NCBI GenBank assembly: GCA_002307035.1
Contig: DBTL01000091.1
Location: 14,658-78,657 of the forward strand
Reading direction: 5' to 3'
From: Bacteroides sp. UBA1317
Lineage (GTDB): Bacteria; Bacteroidota; Bacteroidia; Bacteroidales; Bacteroidaceae
DNA: 64,000 nucleotides
Shown: positions 1 through 9,564 of the stretch, piece after piece
Numbering within the stretch: the first letter of the stretch is position 1
Layout of the letters: every line of letters starts with the position of its first letter
Notes under the pieces: generated by a model
The model's input: only the letters and a program-made list of their open reading frames with translations
Told to the model about the DNA's origin: nothing
Databases searched by the model: none
Position numbers and translations under genes: made by a program

Positions 1-615
1 TTCATCGAGACGTAAACCAAGGTTGGATGGATTGTTTCTTTTCACTTCATTTATCATGCGGCTAACGGGGCTGAAAGCCTGACGGGCGAAAAGGCGAACA
101 GCAAGTATAATGAAGATTATCGCAATGAGATAGGCTGTCAAAAGTATCCAGCGTAGGTTAGTCAAGCGAGTAAAACCATGCACATCATAACCTGTAGCAA
201 AAGCCACGTACTCTCCTTTTAACCCCTCTATCAGAAAACCATAAGTCTGCCTATCATCTTCGTCCCACGTCTTGCAAACGCCTTTCTGCTTTACCGACTC
301 TATCAGTAACCGATGCTTGCTGCTTTCTGACACATCTTGTTTATCACGATAAATCAACTTGCCCTGCTTGGTATAGATCGTAACCAGCGGTTCATATTCC
401 CCGGGCGTACTTTCATAGATAAGACGTAATATATCCGGAGAGATCGTTTCGCCATCAATGAGATCCACCTTAAGCGCAGCCCGTATGTGAAGTCTTTCAA
501 AATAATCGTCTTCACTCTTACGACTATAATATAGGTAAACTGCAACAACAAAAATCAGCAGAATAATACCGAAGATGCAAGAGTAAATGAGCGAAAGCTT
601 AGTCTGTATTTTCAT
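1..615 (-). CDS. sensor histidine kinase, N-terminal part (cut by window edge)
   Basis: The N-terminal 205 residues of a membrane sensor kinase are visible; the dimerization and ATPase domains lie outside the window. The start is the ATG at 613-615 (MKIQTKLSLIYS). A first membrane helix spans about residues 7-30. A periplasmic sensor region follows, then a second helix at about 157-178. After it comes a HAMP-like stretch (FSPVSRMINEV). The start overlaps the end of the upstream response regulator gene by 17 bases, so the two are translationally coupled and form one two-component operon. The signal sensed cannot be inferred. The kinase identity rests on topology, HAMP-like sequence and the neighbouring regulator. 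Confidence 0.8.
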   Translation of the reverse strand, partial: MKIQTKLSLIYSCIFGIILLIFVVAVYLYYSRKSEDDYFERLHIRAALKVDLIDGETISPDILRLIYESTPGEYEPLVTIYTKQGKLIYRDKQDVSESSKHRLLIESVKQKGVCKTWDEDDRQTYGFLIEGLKGEYVAFATGYDVHGFTRLTNLRWILLTAYLIAIIFIILAVRLFARQAFSPVSRMINEVKRNNPSNLGLRLDE

Positions 616-1288
616 GATCTTCTTTGAGAATAAACCCCATTCCCGATTTAGTAAAGATTAGCTTCTGAGGAAAGTCTTTATCTATTTTGTGACGCAAATA
701 ACTAATGTACACTTCAATAAAGTTAGTGCCGGTATCGAAACGCGTGTCCCATACTTTTTCGGCTATTTCACTCTTAGAGAGCACTCTTCCGCTATTGGTC
801 ATCATAAAGGCCAGTAAATTGAACTCTTTAGGCGTGAGGTTGATTTCACGGTTAGCTCTTTTCACCACTTTTGTTTTCAAATTCAGTTCCAGATCGGCTA
901 CTTTGAGCACATCATTGCTACGAATAATAGGGTTTCTTTTGAGCAACACCCGTATGCGAGCCAGTAGTTCGCGCATCTCGAAAGGTTTCACCATATAGTC
1001 ATCTGCTCCTGCATCAAAGCCCTCTACCTTCTCATTAGTAGTACCCAGAGCCGTGAGCATAATGACAGGTATACTTTCATCTTTCTCTTTTAATCTTTTA
1101 CACAAATCAAGCCCATTGATACCGGGCAGCAAAATATCGGTAATGACCAAGTCGGGACGACAGAGAGCGAACTGCGTAAATCCTTCTACTCCGTCGTAAG
1201 CCACCGTCACACCATATCCGTTTTCTTTTAATCCCAAACTGATAAGTTCGGCCATTCGGCTATCATCCTCAATAACAAGAATATCCAT
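599..1288 (-). CDS. OmpR-family response regulator
   Basis: A 229-residue two-component regulator that should bind DNA when phosphorylated by the adjacent kinase. The receiver domain has the acidic pair E7-D8/D9, the phospho-acceptor D51 (VITDILLPG), T79 and K101 (VKPF). A winged-helix OmpR/PhoB domain follows from about residue 130 (LTPKEFNLLAFM, then SYLRHKID). I start it at the ATG at 1286-1288 (MDILVIEDD); an upstream in-frame Met adds ten residues that do not belong to the fold and fall in the leader. A good TAnnTTTG promoter lies 30 bases upstream. The target genes are unknown. Confidence 0.93.
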   Translation of the reverse strand: MDILVIEDDSRMAELISLGLKENGYGVTVAYDGVEGFTQFALCRPDLVITDILLPGINGLDLCKRLKEKDESIPVIMLTALGTTNEKVEGFDAGADDYMVKPFEMRELLARIRVLLKRNPIIRSNDVLKVADLELNLKTKVVKRANREINLTPKEFNLLAFMMTNSGRVLSKSEIAEKVWDTRFDTGTNFIEVYISYLRHKIDKDFPQKLIFTKSGMGFILKEDHENTD

Positions 1289-1317
1289 ATTTATATAGTA
1301 ATGTAGAATGTAATACA

Positions 1318-1350
1318 CAAAAGTAACGATATAAAAAGAAAACCAACAAA
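1318..1350 (-). promoter_or_regulatory. promoter of the two-component operon
   Basis: On the minus strand a TACTTTTG -7 element (1318-1325) is preceded by TTTG (1347-1350) with a 21-base gap, matching the Bacteroides primary-sigma consensus. The predicted leader is about 25 bases. Confidence 0.6.
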
Positions 1351-1413
1351 AACAGCGGCTAATCTTTTCTCCAAAAAAAACAAATGCTTAAATTGAGGGA
1401 GGAGCGATAATAT

Positions 1414-2712
1414 CTAAATAGAGTGAGTTCTCAAGGCACGACGACTCCAACACGTCTGCATAAGTCCTCGCAAAGATAGATAAGCAATAAAAGCTGCCCA
1501 CAAAGCATGATTATCCCATTGTTGATGGAAGGAATAGTAGATAACAAAGAAGCTGGCAGAGGCTACTAACATAGATAAAAGCATATATCGTGTAGCAGTA
1601 GCACCAATAAAAATGCCATCCCACAAGAATGCCGCAAACCCAGCCAATGGAATGGCAAGCACCCAATAAAAATAGGCTTCGGAAGCATTTATCACATCCG
1701 CATCATTGGTAAGCAGGCACAGAAAGGCACTACCTCCTACTGCATAAAGAAAGGTGAATAGCAACGATAAAATGCCACCCCACAAAAACAAGAGCCTGAC
1801 TAAACGGTGCAAAGAACGCCTATCTGTAGCCCCCACATAACGTCCGGTAAGGGCTTCACCAGCGTATGCAAAACCATCCATAATATACGAAAACAGCGTA
1901 AATAGTTGCATCAGCAGTGCATTGACAGCAAGTATCACGTCGCCTTGTTGAGCTCCGGAAGAAGTGAAAAAAACAGTAACGACTACCATGCAAAGTGTGC
2001 GAAGAAAAATATCACTATTCACAGAAAAGAAACGACGCATCTCTACTATCTGCAAACTAGCTTTGAAGTGGTTCATTAATCCTAAACGACTATAATACTT
2101 CATCCACAACAAAACAGCCATAAGCAAACCGCTATATTGAGCGATTAAAGTACCAAATGCCACTCCTTCTACATCTAAATGAAGTACAAAAACGAGGAAA
2201 AGACTGCAGAGGATGTTTACCACATTTTGTGCAATGGAAATATACATAGGAAACCGGGAGTTTTGCATGCCAATGAACCATCCCATAAATCCGTAAAGTG
2301 CCAACATTGCGGGAGCTCCCCAAATACAGATACGGAAATAAACGAGAGCAAAAGCTTCCACTTGCGGACTGGCATCTATCAAATGAAAGGCCAGCATCTG
2401 CAATGGTATCTGCAAAAACACAAAAAGCAAACCGATCACAAAACCAGTGGAAAGCGAACGTATCAGCAAACGAACAGCCTCATCCAAATGACGCTTACCA
2501 TAAGCTTGTGAGGTCATGCCGCTAGTGCCCATCCGTAAGAAAGCAAAGCTCCAGTATAGTATATTGAAGAGCATACCTCCCACTGCAACAGCTCCTATGT
2601 AAGCAGGCGAACCAAGATGTCCCACAATAGCAACGTCAATGAGGCCAAGCAAAGGAACAGTAATATTAGAAATGATGGAAGGAATGGCAAGTTGAAGTAT
2701 TCTCTTATTCAT
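1414..2712 (-). CDS. MATE family efflux transporter (DinF/NorM-like)
   Basis: A 432-residue polytopic inner-membrane protein with about twelve hydrophobic helices in two repeated bundles. The family exports cationic drugs or metabolites in exchange for Na+ or H+. The N-terminus (LAIPSIISNITVPLLGLIDVAIVGHLG) matches the first MatE repeat and resembles the DinF branch more than classical NorM. The length is normal for the family. The gene has its own promoter and a 96-base gap from the downstream response-regulator start region, so co-regulation with the two-component system is possible but not shown. The substrate is unknown. Confidence 0.92.
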   Translation of the reverse strand: MNKRILQLAIPSIISNITVPLLGLIDVAIVGHLGSPAYIGAVAVGGMLFNILYWSFAFLRMGTSGMTSQAYGKRHLDEAVRLLIRSLSTGFVIGLLFVFLQIPLQMLAFHLIDASPQVEAFALVYFRICIWGAPAMLALYGFMGWFIGMQNSRFPMYISIAQNVVNILCSLFLVFVLHLDVEGVAFGTLIAQYSGLLMAVLLWMKYYSRLGLMNHFKASLQIVEMRRFFSVNSDIFLRTLCMVVVTVFFTSSGAQQGDVILAVNALLMQLFTLFSYIMDGFAYAGEALTGRYVGATDRRSLHRLVRLLFLWGGILSLLFTFLYAVGGSAFLCLLTNDADVINASEAYFYWVLAIPLAGFAAFLWDGIFIGATATRYMLLSMLVASASFFVIYYSFHQQWDNHALWAAFIAYLSLRGLMQTCWSRRALRTHSI

Positions 2713-2730
2713 GAAAAATGAAATTTAAGA

Positions 2731-2738
2731 CAAAATTA
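2731..2738 (-). promoter_or_regulatory. -7 element for the MATE gene
   Basis: TAATTTTG on the minus strand, 19 bases upstream of the ATG, fits TAnnTTTG. Confidence 0.5.
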
Positions 2739-2892
2739 GTGATAAATACGAAGAATGCAAACCTTCATCCTACTATCACAGACATTCTTCGCTTCCTTCA
2801 CAGAACACTGATAAGAAACCGATAAAGTTAACACAAGAAGTTATGCAACAACAAACTCTGCAAAAATTAAACAAAGTTTAATACAAAAGATG

Positions 2893-2922
2893 TTTGAACT
2901 TACTATTTATGTAATAAATTTG
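2893..2922 (+). promoter_or_regulatory. promoter of the TlpA-like gene
   Basis: TTTG (2893-2896) and TAAATTTG (2915-2922) are separated by 18 bases, a close match to the Bacteroides promoter. Transcription should start near 2928, leaving a leader of about 18 bases. Confidence 0.65.
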
Positions 2923-2945
2923 GCCAAACATTTAATTTTAATCTT

Positions 2946-4841
2946 ATGAACAAACTTATTTTATCGATTCTATTGCTTTTGTCTGTTGTGTGCATGCAAG
3001 CAAAGGAACGTACGGTGACAAAGCCACCCTTTTTAGTACGAAACACGAATGCGCTCGAAATCAATAAGATTGAACTTGCAGACACTGCAACGATTATCTC
3101 TTTTGAAGCCTTTTCCAGGCCCACTGACTGGCTACAAATTAGCCCGGATTCTTATCTAATGGCTGACGGAAAGAAATATCCCATTCTATCAGCGGAGGGT
3201 ATAAAACTTGGAGAAAAGTTCTATACGCTTGCTGACGGAAAGATATCCTTCAAACTGACCTTTCCTAGTCTGCCCTCTTCGGTGGCATCGGTAGACTTTA
3301 TTGAAAGTGATTGTGATGGATGTTTTAAAATATGGGGCATACAACTCAAAGGAACTAACCTGCCAAAACTTGTACTACCCGCAGGTACCAAGATCGCTTC
3401 TCCTGACAAAAAATTGCCAACTCCTGATATTAAAATAGGTAAAGCATCATTCAAGGGACGTTTGCTTGAAATGCCGCAAGGTATGATGAAAGGAATCACA
3501 CTCTATTCCAAGGACCTATTTACCGATGAAAGCAGTGCGGACAAAGTACCGGTCAATGACGATGGCAGCTTTAGCTTTGATGCAGAAATCTTTAAACCTA
3601 CTACCTTTCAACTAAATGTAGGGCGTAACTCGTTCAAAATCATTCTTGCACCTGGAGAAAATCTATCAACAGTCATTAACCTGCGTGAAATATCCAGAGA
3701 AAGAGGGCGGTATATGAAAGAGTATCCTTCGCAAGGAGAGAAAATTTATTTCAGTGGCTATCTGGCCGGGTTAAATACTGAGCTAAATAAGTGTTCTATC
3801 AAAACCGATCTGAAAGGAGACTACAAAAAGACATATAAAGAAATTGCAAACATGACTTTGGAGGAATGCAATAGCTACTACATGGGCAAATATGATTCCA
3901 TCATGCAATTGATAGATACAGCAAACATAAGCGATGCCTGCAAAACAATACTCCGCATAGAGACAACTTTGTCAGCTGTTGAGGCTCTCTACACCTCGCA
4001 AACTGATATTGCGCGTGCCTACATAAGCATTAATAATTTAAGTAGAGAGGACAGTAATGAATATTTCAAAACTCACAGAACAATTCTGCCCAAAGAGTAT
4101 TGGGAATGCATCCGCCGCTTTCCTCTAATTAATTCCCCCGAAATATTATATGGCATTGAATTATCCTATGTCGCAAGAAACATTTATTATGCTACTAAAA
4201 CCAGCAATTCTACAATAGAAGAAGCTCTAGGTACTAACGAAGGAATACTTATCAACTTAATCGCTTTTCAGCAAGCGGGTATTAAACTAAAAGATTTTAC
4301 TCCACTGAGTGAAGAAGAATTGAACAAATTGAGGTCGTACAATCTTCCGGCATGGCAAGAGATAATAGAAAAGAAAAACAATGATCTTATCGCTTTTGTA
4401 GAGGCAAACAAAAAGAAAACCGGATATACCGTGAATGAAGCAGGAGAGGTAAATAACGAAGATCTGTTTTACTCATTAACCGCTAAATACAAAGGAAAAG
4501 CTGTTCTCGTTGATTTCTGGGCAACTTGGTGCGGACCTTGTAAAATGGCCATGCAAGAGATGAAGCCAATGAAAGAGCAATTGGCCGGAAAAGATATTGT
4601 ATACCTATTTATTGCAGGAGAAAACTCACCAAAGATGACTTGGGAAAACATGATACCCGATATTCATGGAGAACATGTAAGGTTGACTGATGATCAATGG
4701 AATTATCTTTCCAAGGAGTTTAAAATAGGCGGCGTTCCTTCTTACTTCTTACTCGACAGAGAAGGAAAAATTACTTGGAAATCTACCGGATTCCCGGGAG
4801 TTGAGACTGTAAAAGGAGAGATATTGAAAGTCCTCAATTGA
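2946..4841 (+). CDS. TlpA-like thioredoxin-fold protein with long N-terminal region
   Basis: A 631-residue exported protein with a signal peptide (about residues 1-19, ending MQA). Residues about 155-250 look like the beta-rich DUF4369 domain that commonly precedes thioredoxin folds in Bacteroidales. The middle is helical. The C-terminal 140 residues are a TlpA/AhpC-type thioredoxin domain with an intact WCGPC active site (cysteines near 529 and 532) and the cis-Pro segment GGVPSYF. It probably reduces or isomerises disulfides in the envelope. The gene stands alone between its own promoter and a strong hairpin. The partner protein is unknown. Confidence 0.85.
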   Translation: MNKLILSILLLLSVVCMQAKERTVTKPPFLVRNTNALEINKIELADTATIISFEAFSRPTDWLQISPDSYLMADGKKYPILSAEGIKLGEKFYTLADGKISFKLTFPSLPSSVASVDFIESDCDGCFKIWGIQLKGTNLPKLVLPAGTKIASPDKKLPTPDIKIGKASFKGRLLEMPQGMMKGITLYSKDLFTDESSADKVPVNDDGSFSFDAEIFKPTTFQLNVGRNSFKIILAPGENLSTVINLREISRERGRYMKEYPSQGEKIYFSGYLAGLNTELNKCSIKTDLKGDYKKTYKEIANMTLEECNSYYMGKYDSIMQLIDTANISDACKTILRIETTLSAVEALYTSQTDIARAYISINNLSREDSNEYFKTHRTILPKEYWECIRRFPLINSPEILYGIELSYVARNIYYATKTSNSTIEEALGTNEGILINLIAFQQAGIKLKDFTPLSEEELNKLRSYNLPAWQEIIEKKNNDLIAFVEANKKKTGYTVNEAGEVNNEDLFYSLTAKYKGKAVLVDFWATWCGPCKMAMQEMKPMKEQLAGKDIVYLFIAGENSPKMTWENMIPDIHGEHVRLTDDQWNYLSKEFKIGGVPSYFLLDREGKITWKSTGFPGVETVKGEILKVLN

Positions 4842-4857
4842 CTTTATCTCCATTAAA

Positions 4858-4913
4858 AGCTACCATTACAAAAGGGTATTTCCAACAAGAAAGACCCTTT
4901 TGTAACGGTAGCT
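4858..4913 (+). terminator. 20-bp hairpin after the TlpA-like gene
   Basis: Arms 4858-4877 and 4894-4913 pair with one mismatch (A-C) around a 16-base loop. The downstream T-tract is weak, so it may be a terminator or an mRNA-stabilising 3' hairpin. Confidence 0.6.
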
Positions 4914-5028
4914 CATTTAAATAAGCTATAACTACTCAAGCATAACAGTGAATGAAGGATTACACTTCAGAATCTTATTTTTAGCGTTGTTTTTACTTTC
5001 TCTTCGAGGTAATTAAAAGATAAACCTG

Positions 5029-5036
5029 TATATTTG
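5029..5036 (+). promoter_or_regulatory. -7 element of pheS
   Basis: TATATTTG followed by C matches the consensus exactly; the predicted leader is about 40 bases. No clear -33 TTTG was found. Confidence 0.5.
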
Positions 5037-5081
5037 CATCTCTTTTACAAATAAGGATTAGAGTATTAATAAATCAAAGAT

Positions 5082-6101
5082 ATGATAGCTAAGATTAAAC
5101 AGCTTCTCGAAGAGGTTGAAACTCTGAAAGCTGCCAACGCCGAAGAATTGGAAGCTCTCCGCATTAAGTACCTAAGTAAGAAAGGTGCCATCAACGACTT
5201 AATGGCCGACTTTCGCAATGTAGCCGCCGAACAGAAAAAAGAGGTGGGCATGAGACTTAACGAGTTGAAAACAAAGGCTCAAGACAGAATCACAGCATTG
5301 AAGGAACAGTTTGAATCGCAGGACAACGGTTGTTCGGAGATGGACCTCACTCGCTCGGCTTATCCGGTAAAACTTGGTACCCGCCATCCGCTATCTATCG
5401 TAAGAAATGAAATTATCGATATCTTTGGTCGCTTAGGATTCAGCATAGCCGAAGGTCCTGAAATTGAAGATGACTGGCATGTGTTCTCTGCACTTAACTT
5501 TGCCGAAGATCATCCGGCACGCGATATGCAAGATACATTCTTCATCGAATCTCATCCTGACATCCTGCTACGCACACATACATCATCCGTACAAACTCGT
5601 GTGATGGAGGTGTCACAACCTCCTATCCGCATCATTTGTCCGGGACGTGTGTATCGCAACGAGGCGATCAGTTATCGTGCACACTGCTTCTTCCATCAGG
5701 TAGAGGCGTTGTATGTGGATAAGAATGTTTCATTCACTGATCTAAAGCAGGTATTATTGCTTTTTGCCAAAGAGATGTTTGGCGCCGACACAAAGATCCG
5801 TCTGCGCCCGTCGTACTTCCCCTTTACAGAGCCTAGCGCCGAAATGGACATCAGCTGCAACATCTGTGGCGGTAAAGGTTGCCCTTTCTGCAAGCACACC
5901 GGTTGGGTAGAGATTCTGGGTTGCGGTATGGTAGATCCGAACGTGCTCGAATCAAACGGTATAGATAGTAAGATATACAGCGGATATGCTTTGGGAATGG
6001 GTATAGAGCGTATCACCAACTTGAAATATCAGGTAAAAGACCTCCGTATGTTCTCTGAGAACGACACACGCTTCCTGAAAGAGTTTGAAGCGGCAAATTA
6101 A
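5082..6101 (+). CDS. pheS: phenylalanyl-tRNA synthetase alpha subunit
   Basis: A 339-residue class II aminoacyl-tRNA synthetase subunit that charges tRNA-Phe as an alpha2-beta2 enzyme with PheT in the cytoplasm. The N-terminal coiled-coil tRNA-binding arm (about residues 1-85) is followed by the catalytic core with motif 2 (RVYRNEAISYRAHCFFHQVE) and motif 3 (GYALGMGIERI). A cysteine cluster (CNICGGKGCPFC) at about 257-268 is typical of the Bacteroidetes and Gram-positive versions. The length is normal. pheT is not adjacent, which is usual in this phylum. Confidence 0.97.
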   Translation: MIAKIKQLLEEVETLKAANAEELEALRIKYLSKKGAINDLMADFRNVAAEQKKEVGMRLNELKTKAQDRITALKEQFESQDNGCSEMDLTRSAYPVKLGTRHPLSIVRNEIIDIFGRLGFSIAEGPEIEDDWHVFSALNFAEDHPARDMQDTFFIESHPDILLRTHTSSVQTRVMEVSQPPIRIICPGRVYRNEAISYRAHCFFHQVEALYVDKNVSFTDLKQVLLLFAKEMFGADTKIRLRPSYFPFTEPSAEMDISCNICGGKGCPFCKHTGWVEILGCGMVDPNVLESNGIDSKIYSGYALGMGIERITNLKYQVKDLRMFSENDTRFLKEFEAAN

Positions 6102-6122
6102 AGTCCTTTTGCATGAAGAGAG

Positions 6123-6166
6123 TTCATTTAGAGATGCTGAAGTCATGTTCGGCATCTCTAAGTGAA
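6123..6166 (+). terminator. 15-bp hairpin between pheS and the MFS gene
   Basis: Positions 6123-6137 pair with 6152-6166 (one G-U). No T-tract follows, so it may separate the two genes by processing rather than by intrinsic termination. Confidence 0.5.
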
Positions 6167-6227
6167 ATAAAATAAGAGGTAACACAAAAGATGTGTTCCT
6201 ACGAATAGAAACTAAAAATACGAAACG

Positions 6228-7424
6228 ATGGCAAAAGACAAACTGGTAACCCCGGATTATTGTCGCATCCTGGCGGCAAACTTTCTTTTGTTCTTTGCCT
6301 TTTATCTGATACTTCCTGTACTTCCATTCTACTTGACAGAAGTATTTCAAGCTAGTAATGCAGCTGTTGGCATCATCTTATCCTGTTACACCATTGCCGC
6401 ACTTTGCATCCGCCCATTCTCCGGTTATTTACTCGACACACTTGCGCGCAAACCACTTTACCTGATTGCTTATTTCATTTTCACAACCATCTTTGCCGGT
6501 TACCTGCTGGCAGGAGTACTGATGCTATTCGTCATGTTGCGGGTAGTACATGGATTGGCTTTTGGCATGGTAACAGTAGCGGGCAACACCATCGTGATAG
6601 ACATCACACCCTCTTCACGTCGTGGAGAAGCGGTGGGATACTACGGACTGATGAATAACATGGCCATGAGCATCGGCCCTATGGTGGGACTTTTCATGCA
6701 CGACACGTATTCCTTCCAAGCCATCTTCACGTTCTCATTAGCTTCAGGCTCTCTCGGATTCATCATGGCTTGTCTGGTTAAAACACCGGCAAAGCAACCT
6801 GTACAGAGTGAGCCGATCTCGTTCGACCGATTTGTCTTACTGAAAGGTATTCCTGCAGGAGTTTCTTTGTTATTGCTTTCCATCCCTTATGGCATGACTA
6901 GTACCTACGTGGCTATGTATGCCAAAGAGATAGGTATCACAATCAGTTCAGGCCTCTTCTTTACTTTTATGGCAGTAGGTATGGCCGTATCACGCATGTT
7001 TTCGGGGAGGCAGGTAGATAAAGGGCGCATCACGCAAGTCATCGCACTGGGGCTCTACCTGGTATGTTTCTGTTTCTTTGCGCTAAGTGCTTGTGGAATG
7101 TTAATCAAGTGGAATACCACATTTGCCACCTACTTGTTTTTTGGCATAGCTCTGTTTCTCGGCATTGGTTTCGGTACCATGTTTCCGGCATTTAACTCTT
7201 TGTTCGTCAATCTGGCTCCCAACAGTAAACGCGGAACAGCCACGTCCACCTATCTTACATCATGGGATGTAGGCATCGGCATTGGGTTGATGTCTGGAGG
7301 ATACATCGCACAAATCACCTCTTTTGACGCAGCCTACCTTTTCGGTGCTTGCCTCACCGTAGTTTCTACCTTTTACTTTCGGTTAAAGGTGGCACCACAC
7401 TTTGAGCGAAACAAACTGAGATAA
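6228..7424 (+). CDS. MFS transporter
   Basis: A 398-residue inner-membrane protein with about twelve hydrophobic helices in two six-helix halves. Major-facilitator signatures are present: RPFSGYLLDTLARKPLY between helices 2 and 3, and the mid-protein repeat SRMFSGRQVDKGR. It resembles drug or sugar efflux MFS proteins, but the substrate cannot be assigned. It ends 37 bases before nth on the same strand and may be transcribed with it. Confidence 0.9.
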   Translation: MAKDKLVTPDYCRILAANFLLFFAFYLILPVLPFYLTEVFQASNAAVGIILSCYTIAALCIRPFSGYLLDTLARKPLYLIAYFIFTTIFAGYLLAGVLMLFVMLRVVHGLAFGMVTVAGNTIVIDITPSSRRGEAVGYYGLMNNMAMSIGPMVGLFMHDTYSFQAIFTFSLASGSLGFIMACLVKTPAKQPVQSEPISFDRFVLLKGIPAGVSLLLLSIPYGMTSTYVAMYAKEIGITISSGLFFTFMAVGMAVSRMFSGRQVDKGRITQVIALGLYLVCFCFFALSACGMLIKWNTTFATYLFFGIALFLGIGFGTMFPAFNSLFVNLAPNSKRGTATSTYLTSWDVGIGIGLMSGGYIAQITSFDAAYLFGACLTVVSTFYFRLKVAPHFERNKLR

Positions 7425-7461
7425 ATGCTTGTTCTGAGAAAGAAAACAAAATAAAAACAGG

Positions 7462-8136
7462 ATGAGAAAGAAAGAAAGATATGAAAGAGTGATTGCTTGG
7501 TTTCAGGAAAATGTACCCGTGGCCGAAACAGAACTGCACTACAACGATCCGTTCGAGCTTCTGATAGCCGTCATCCTTTCCGCTCAATGCACAGACAAGC
7601 GGGTGAACATGATTACCCCAAAGTTATTTAGTGACTTCCCTACCCCCGAAGCACTGGCTGCCAGCACTCCCGAAGTAGTGTTTGAATACATCCGCAGTGT
7701 CTCTTATCCGAATAATAAAGCCAAACATCTGGTCGGCATGGCACGCATGCTGACGAGTGACTTCGGTAGCCAAGTGCCAGCCGAATTGGAACAACTCATC
7801 AAACTCCCCGGTGTGGGGCGAAAGACAGCCAATGTCATTCAATCTGTCGTGTTCAACAAAGCCGCTATGGCAGTGGACACACATGTGTTTAGAGTCTCCA
7901 ACCGCATCGGACTGACGACCAATTCAAAGACACCTCTCGCTACGGAAAAAGAACTAATGAAATACATTCCCAAGAAGCTCGTGCCCATTGCTCATCACTG
8001 GCTCATACTGCACGGAAGATACATCTGCCAAGCCCGCACTCCAAAGTGCGAAGAGTGTGGCCTCAAGCCAATGTGTTCTTATTATTCCGACATGCATAAA
8101 CTAAGTAAAGAGGCCGAAAAAGACAAGAATAAATAA
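7462..8136 (+). CDS. nth: endonuclease III
   Basis: A 224-residue DNA glycosylase/AP lyase that removes oxidised pyrimidines in base-excision repair. The helix-hairpin-helix LPGVGRKTANVI contains the catalytic lysine (K121), and the catalytic aspartate is D139 in AVDTHVFRV. A [4Fe-4S] cluster is predicted from C189, C196, C199 and C205 with the canonical 6-2-5 spacing. All key residues are intact and the length equals that of typical family members. Confidence 0.97.
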   Translation: MRKKERYERVIAWFQENVPVAETELHYNDPFELLIAVILSAQCTDKRVNMITPKLFSDFPTPEALAASTPEVVFEYIRSVSYPNNKAKHLVGMARMLTSDFGSQVPAELEQLIKLPGVGRKTANVIQSVVFNKAAMAVDTHVFRVSNRIGLTTNSKTPLATEKELMKYIPKKLVPIAHHWLILHGRYICQARTPKCEECGLKPMCSYYSDMHKLSKEAEKDKNK

Positions 8137-8167
8137 TAAATTCATAGCAAAAAAGAGAAATATGTAC

Positions 8168-8175
8168 TAACTTTG
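8168..8175 (+). promoter_or_regulatory. -7 element of pgk
   Basis: TAACTTTG followed by CGC, 46 bases upstream of the pgk ATG, is an exact TAnnTTTG match. Confidence 0.55.
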
Positions 8176-8221
8176 CGCTCATCGAAAAAAGTACTAACAC
8201 TTTTAAATAAAATAGAGTATT

Positions 8222-9481
8222 ATGCAAACAATTGACCAATTCAATTTTGCCGGCAAAAAGGCATTCGTCAGAGTGGACTTCAATGTACCTTTGGACGAAA
8301 ACTTCAACGTTACAGATGACAATCGTATCCGCGCTGCTCTCCCTACTTTAAAGAAGATTCTTTCTGATGGTGGTAGCCTTATCATTGGTTCTCACTTGGG
8401 CCGTCCTAAAGGACCTACTGATAAGTTCTCTTTGAAGCACATTGTAGCTCATGTATCTAAAGTACTAGGCGTTGAAGTGCAGTTTGCTAACGACTGCATA
8501 GGCGAAGAAGCTGTTGCTAAATCTGCTGCTCTGAAACCGGGCGAAGCCTTATTACTTGAAAATCTTCGCTTCTATGCTGAAGAAGAAGGTAAACCAAGAG
8601 GATTGGCAGAAGATGCTACAGATGAAGAAAAAGCGGCTGCTAAAAAAGCAGTAAAGGCAAGCCAAAAGGAATTCACCAAGAAATTGGCTTCGTATGCTGA
8701 TTGCTACGTGAACGATGCTTTCGGTACTGCTCACCGCGCACATGCTTCTACCGCACTGATTGCTGACTATTTCGATACTGACAGCAAGATGTTCGGTTAC
8801 CTGATGAATAAAGAGGTAACTGCCGTTGATAAGATATTGAACGACATTAAGCGTCCGTTTACTGCTATCATGGGTGGTTCAAAGGTTTCTTCTAAAATAG
8901 AAATCATTGAGAACTTGCTTTCAAAGGTTGATAACCTGATTATCACGGGCGGTATGACCTTTACTTTTACTAAAGCGTTGGGCGGAAAGATCGGTTCTTC
9001 TATTTGCGAAGACGATAAAATGCCGTTAGCTTTAGAATTGATAGAGAAAGCAAAGAAGAATAATGTTAATCTAATCATTGCTGTGGATGCTAAGATAGCT
9101 GATAGCTTCTCAAATGATGCCAACACTCAGTTTGTTGACGATGATGTAATACCTGACGGATGGTCTGGTCTTGATATTGGTCCTAAAACTGAAGAAATTT
9201 ATGCGAAAGTAATCAAAGAATCAAAGACTATTCTTTGGAATGGTCCTACGGGAGTATTCGAATTTGAAAACTTCTCTCACGGTTCTAAGTCGGTAGGCGA
9301 AGCAATCGTTGAAGCGACTAAGAATGGCGCTTTCTCACTAGTAGGTGGTGGTGACTCTGTAGCTTGTGTTAACAAGTTCGGTTTAGCTGACGGCGTATCT
9401 TACGTTTCTACAGGTGGTGGAGCATTGCTTGAGGCAATCGAAGGAAAAGTTCTTCCGGGTATCGCCGCAATCAAAGGATAA
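8222..9481 (+). CDS. pgk: phosphoglycerate kinase
   Basis: A 419-residue cytoplasmic glycolytic enzyme transferring phosphate from 1,3-bisphosphoglycerate to ADP. The N-terminal substrate-binding motif (RVDFNVPLD), the [14 protein letters not shown] segment, and the C-terminal nucleotide-binding signatures (NGPTGVFE and GGGDSVA) are all present. The length is normal. It has its own promoter and a strong terminator, fitting high independent expression. Confidence 0.98.
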   Translation: MQTIDQFNFAGKKAFVRVDFNVPLDENFNVTDDNRIRAALPTLKKILSDGGSLIIGSHLGRPKGPTDKFSLKHIVAHVSKVLGVEVQFANDCIGEEAVAKSAALKPGEALLLENLRFYAEEEGKPRGLAEDATDEEKAAAKKAVKASQKEFTKKLASYADCYVNDAFGTAHRAHASTALIADYFDTDSKMFGYLMNKEVTAVDKILNDIKRPFTAIMGGSKVSSKIEIIENLLSKVDNLIITGGMTFTFTKALGGKIGSSICEDDKMPLALELIEKAKKNNVNLIIAVDAKIADSFSNDANTQFVDDDVIPDGWSGLDIGPKTEEIYAKVIKESKTILWNGPTGVFEFENFSHGSKSVGEAIVEATKNGAFSLVGGGDSVACVNKFGLADGVSYVSTGGGALLEAIEGKVLPGIAAIKG

Positions 9482-9501
9482 TTCTCGCAAAGCACATACT
9501 T

Positions 9502-9539
9502 ATAGGCAGCTTTCCCACGGGAAGGTTGCCTATTTTTTT
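9502..9539 (+). terminator. intrinsic terminator of pgk
   Basis: Arms 9502-9516 and 9519-9533 pair along nearly their whole length (two G-U pairs; the innermost C-G closes too tightly and opens as loop), followed by a T7 run. It ends only about 26 bases before the next start codon, so the downstream lipoprotein gene may depend on read-through. Confidence 0.85.
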
Positions 9540-9564
9540 AATCTTATACTCTCAGAGCACCATC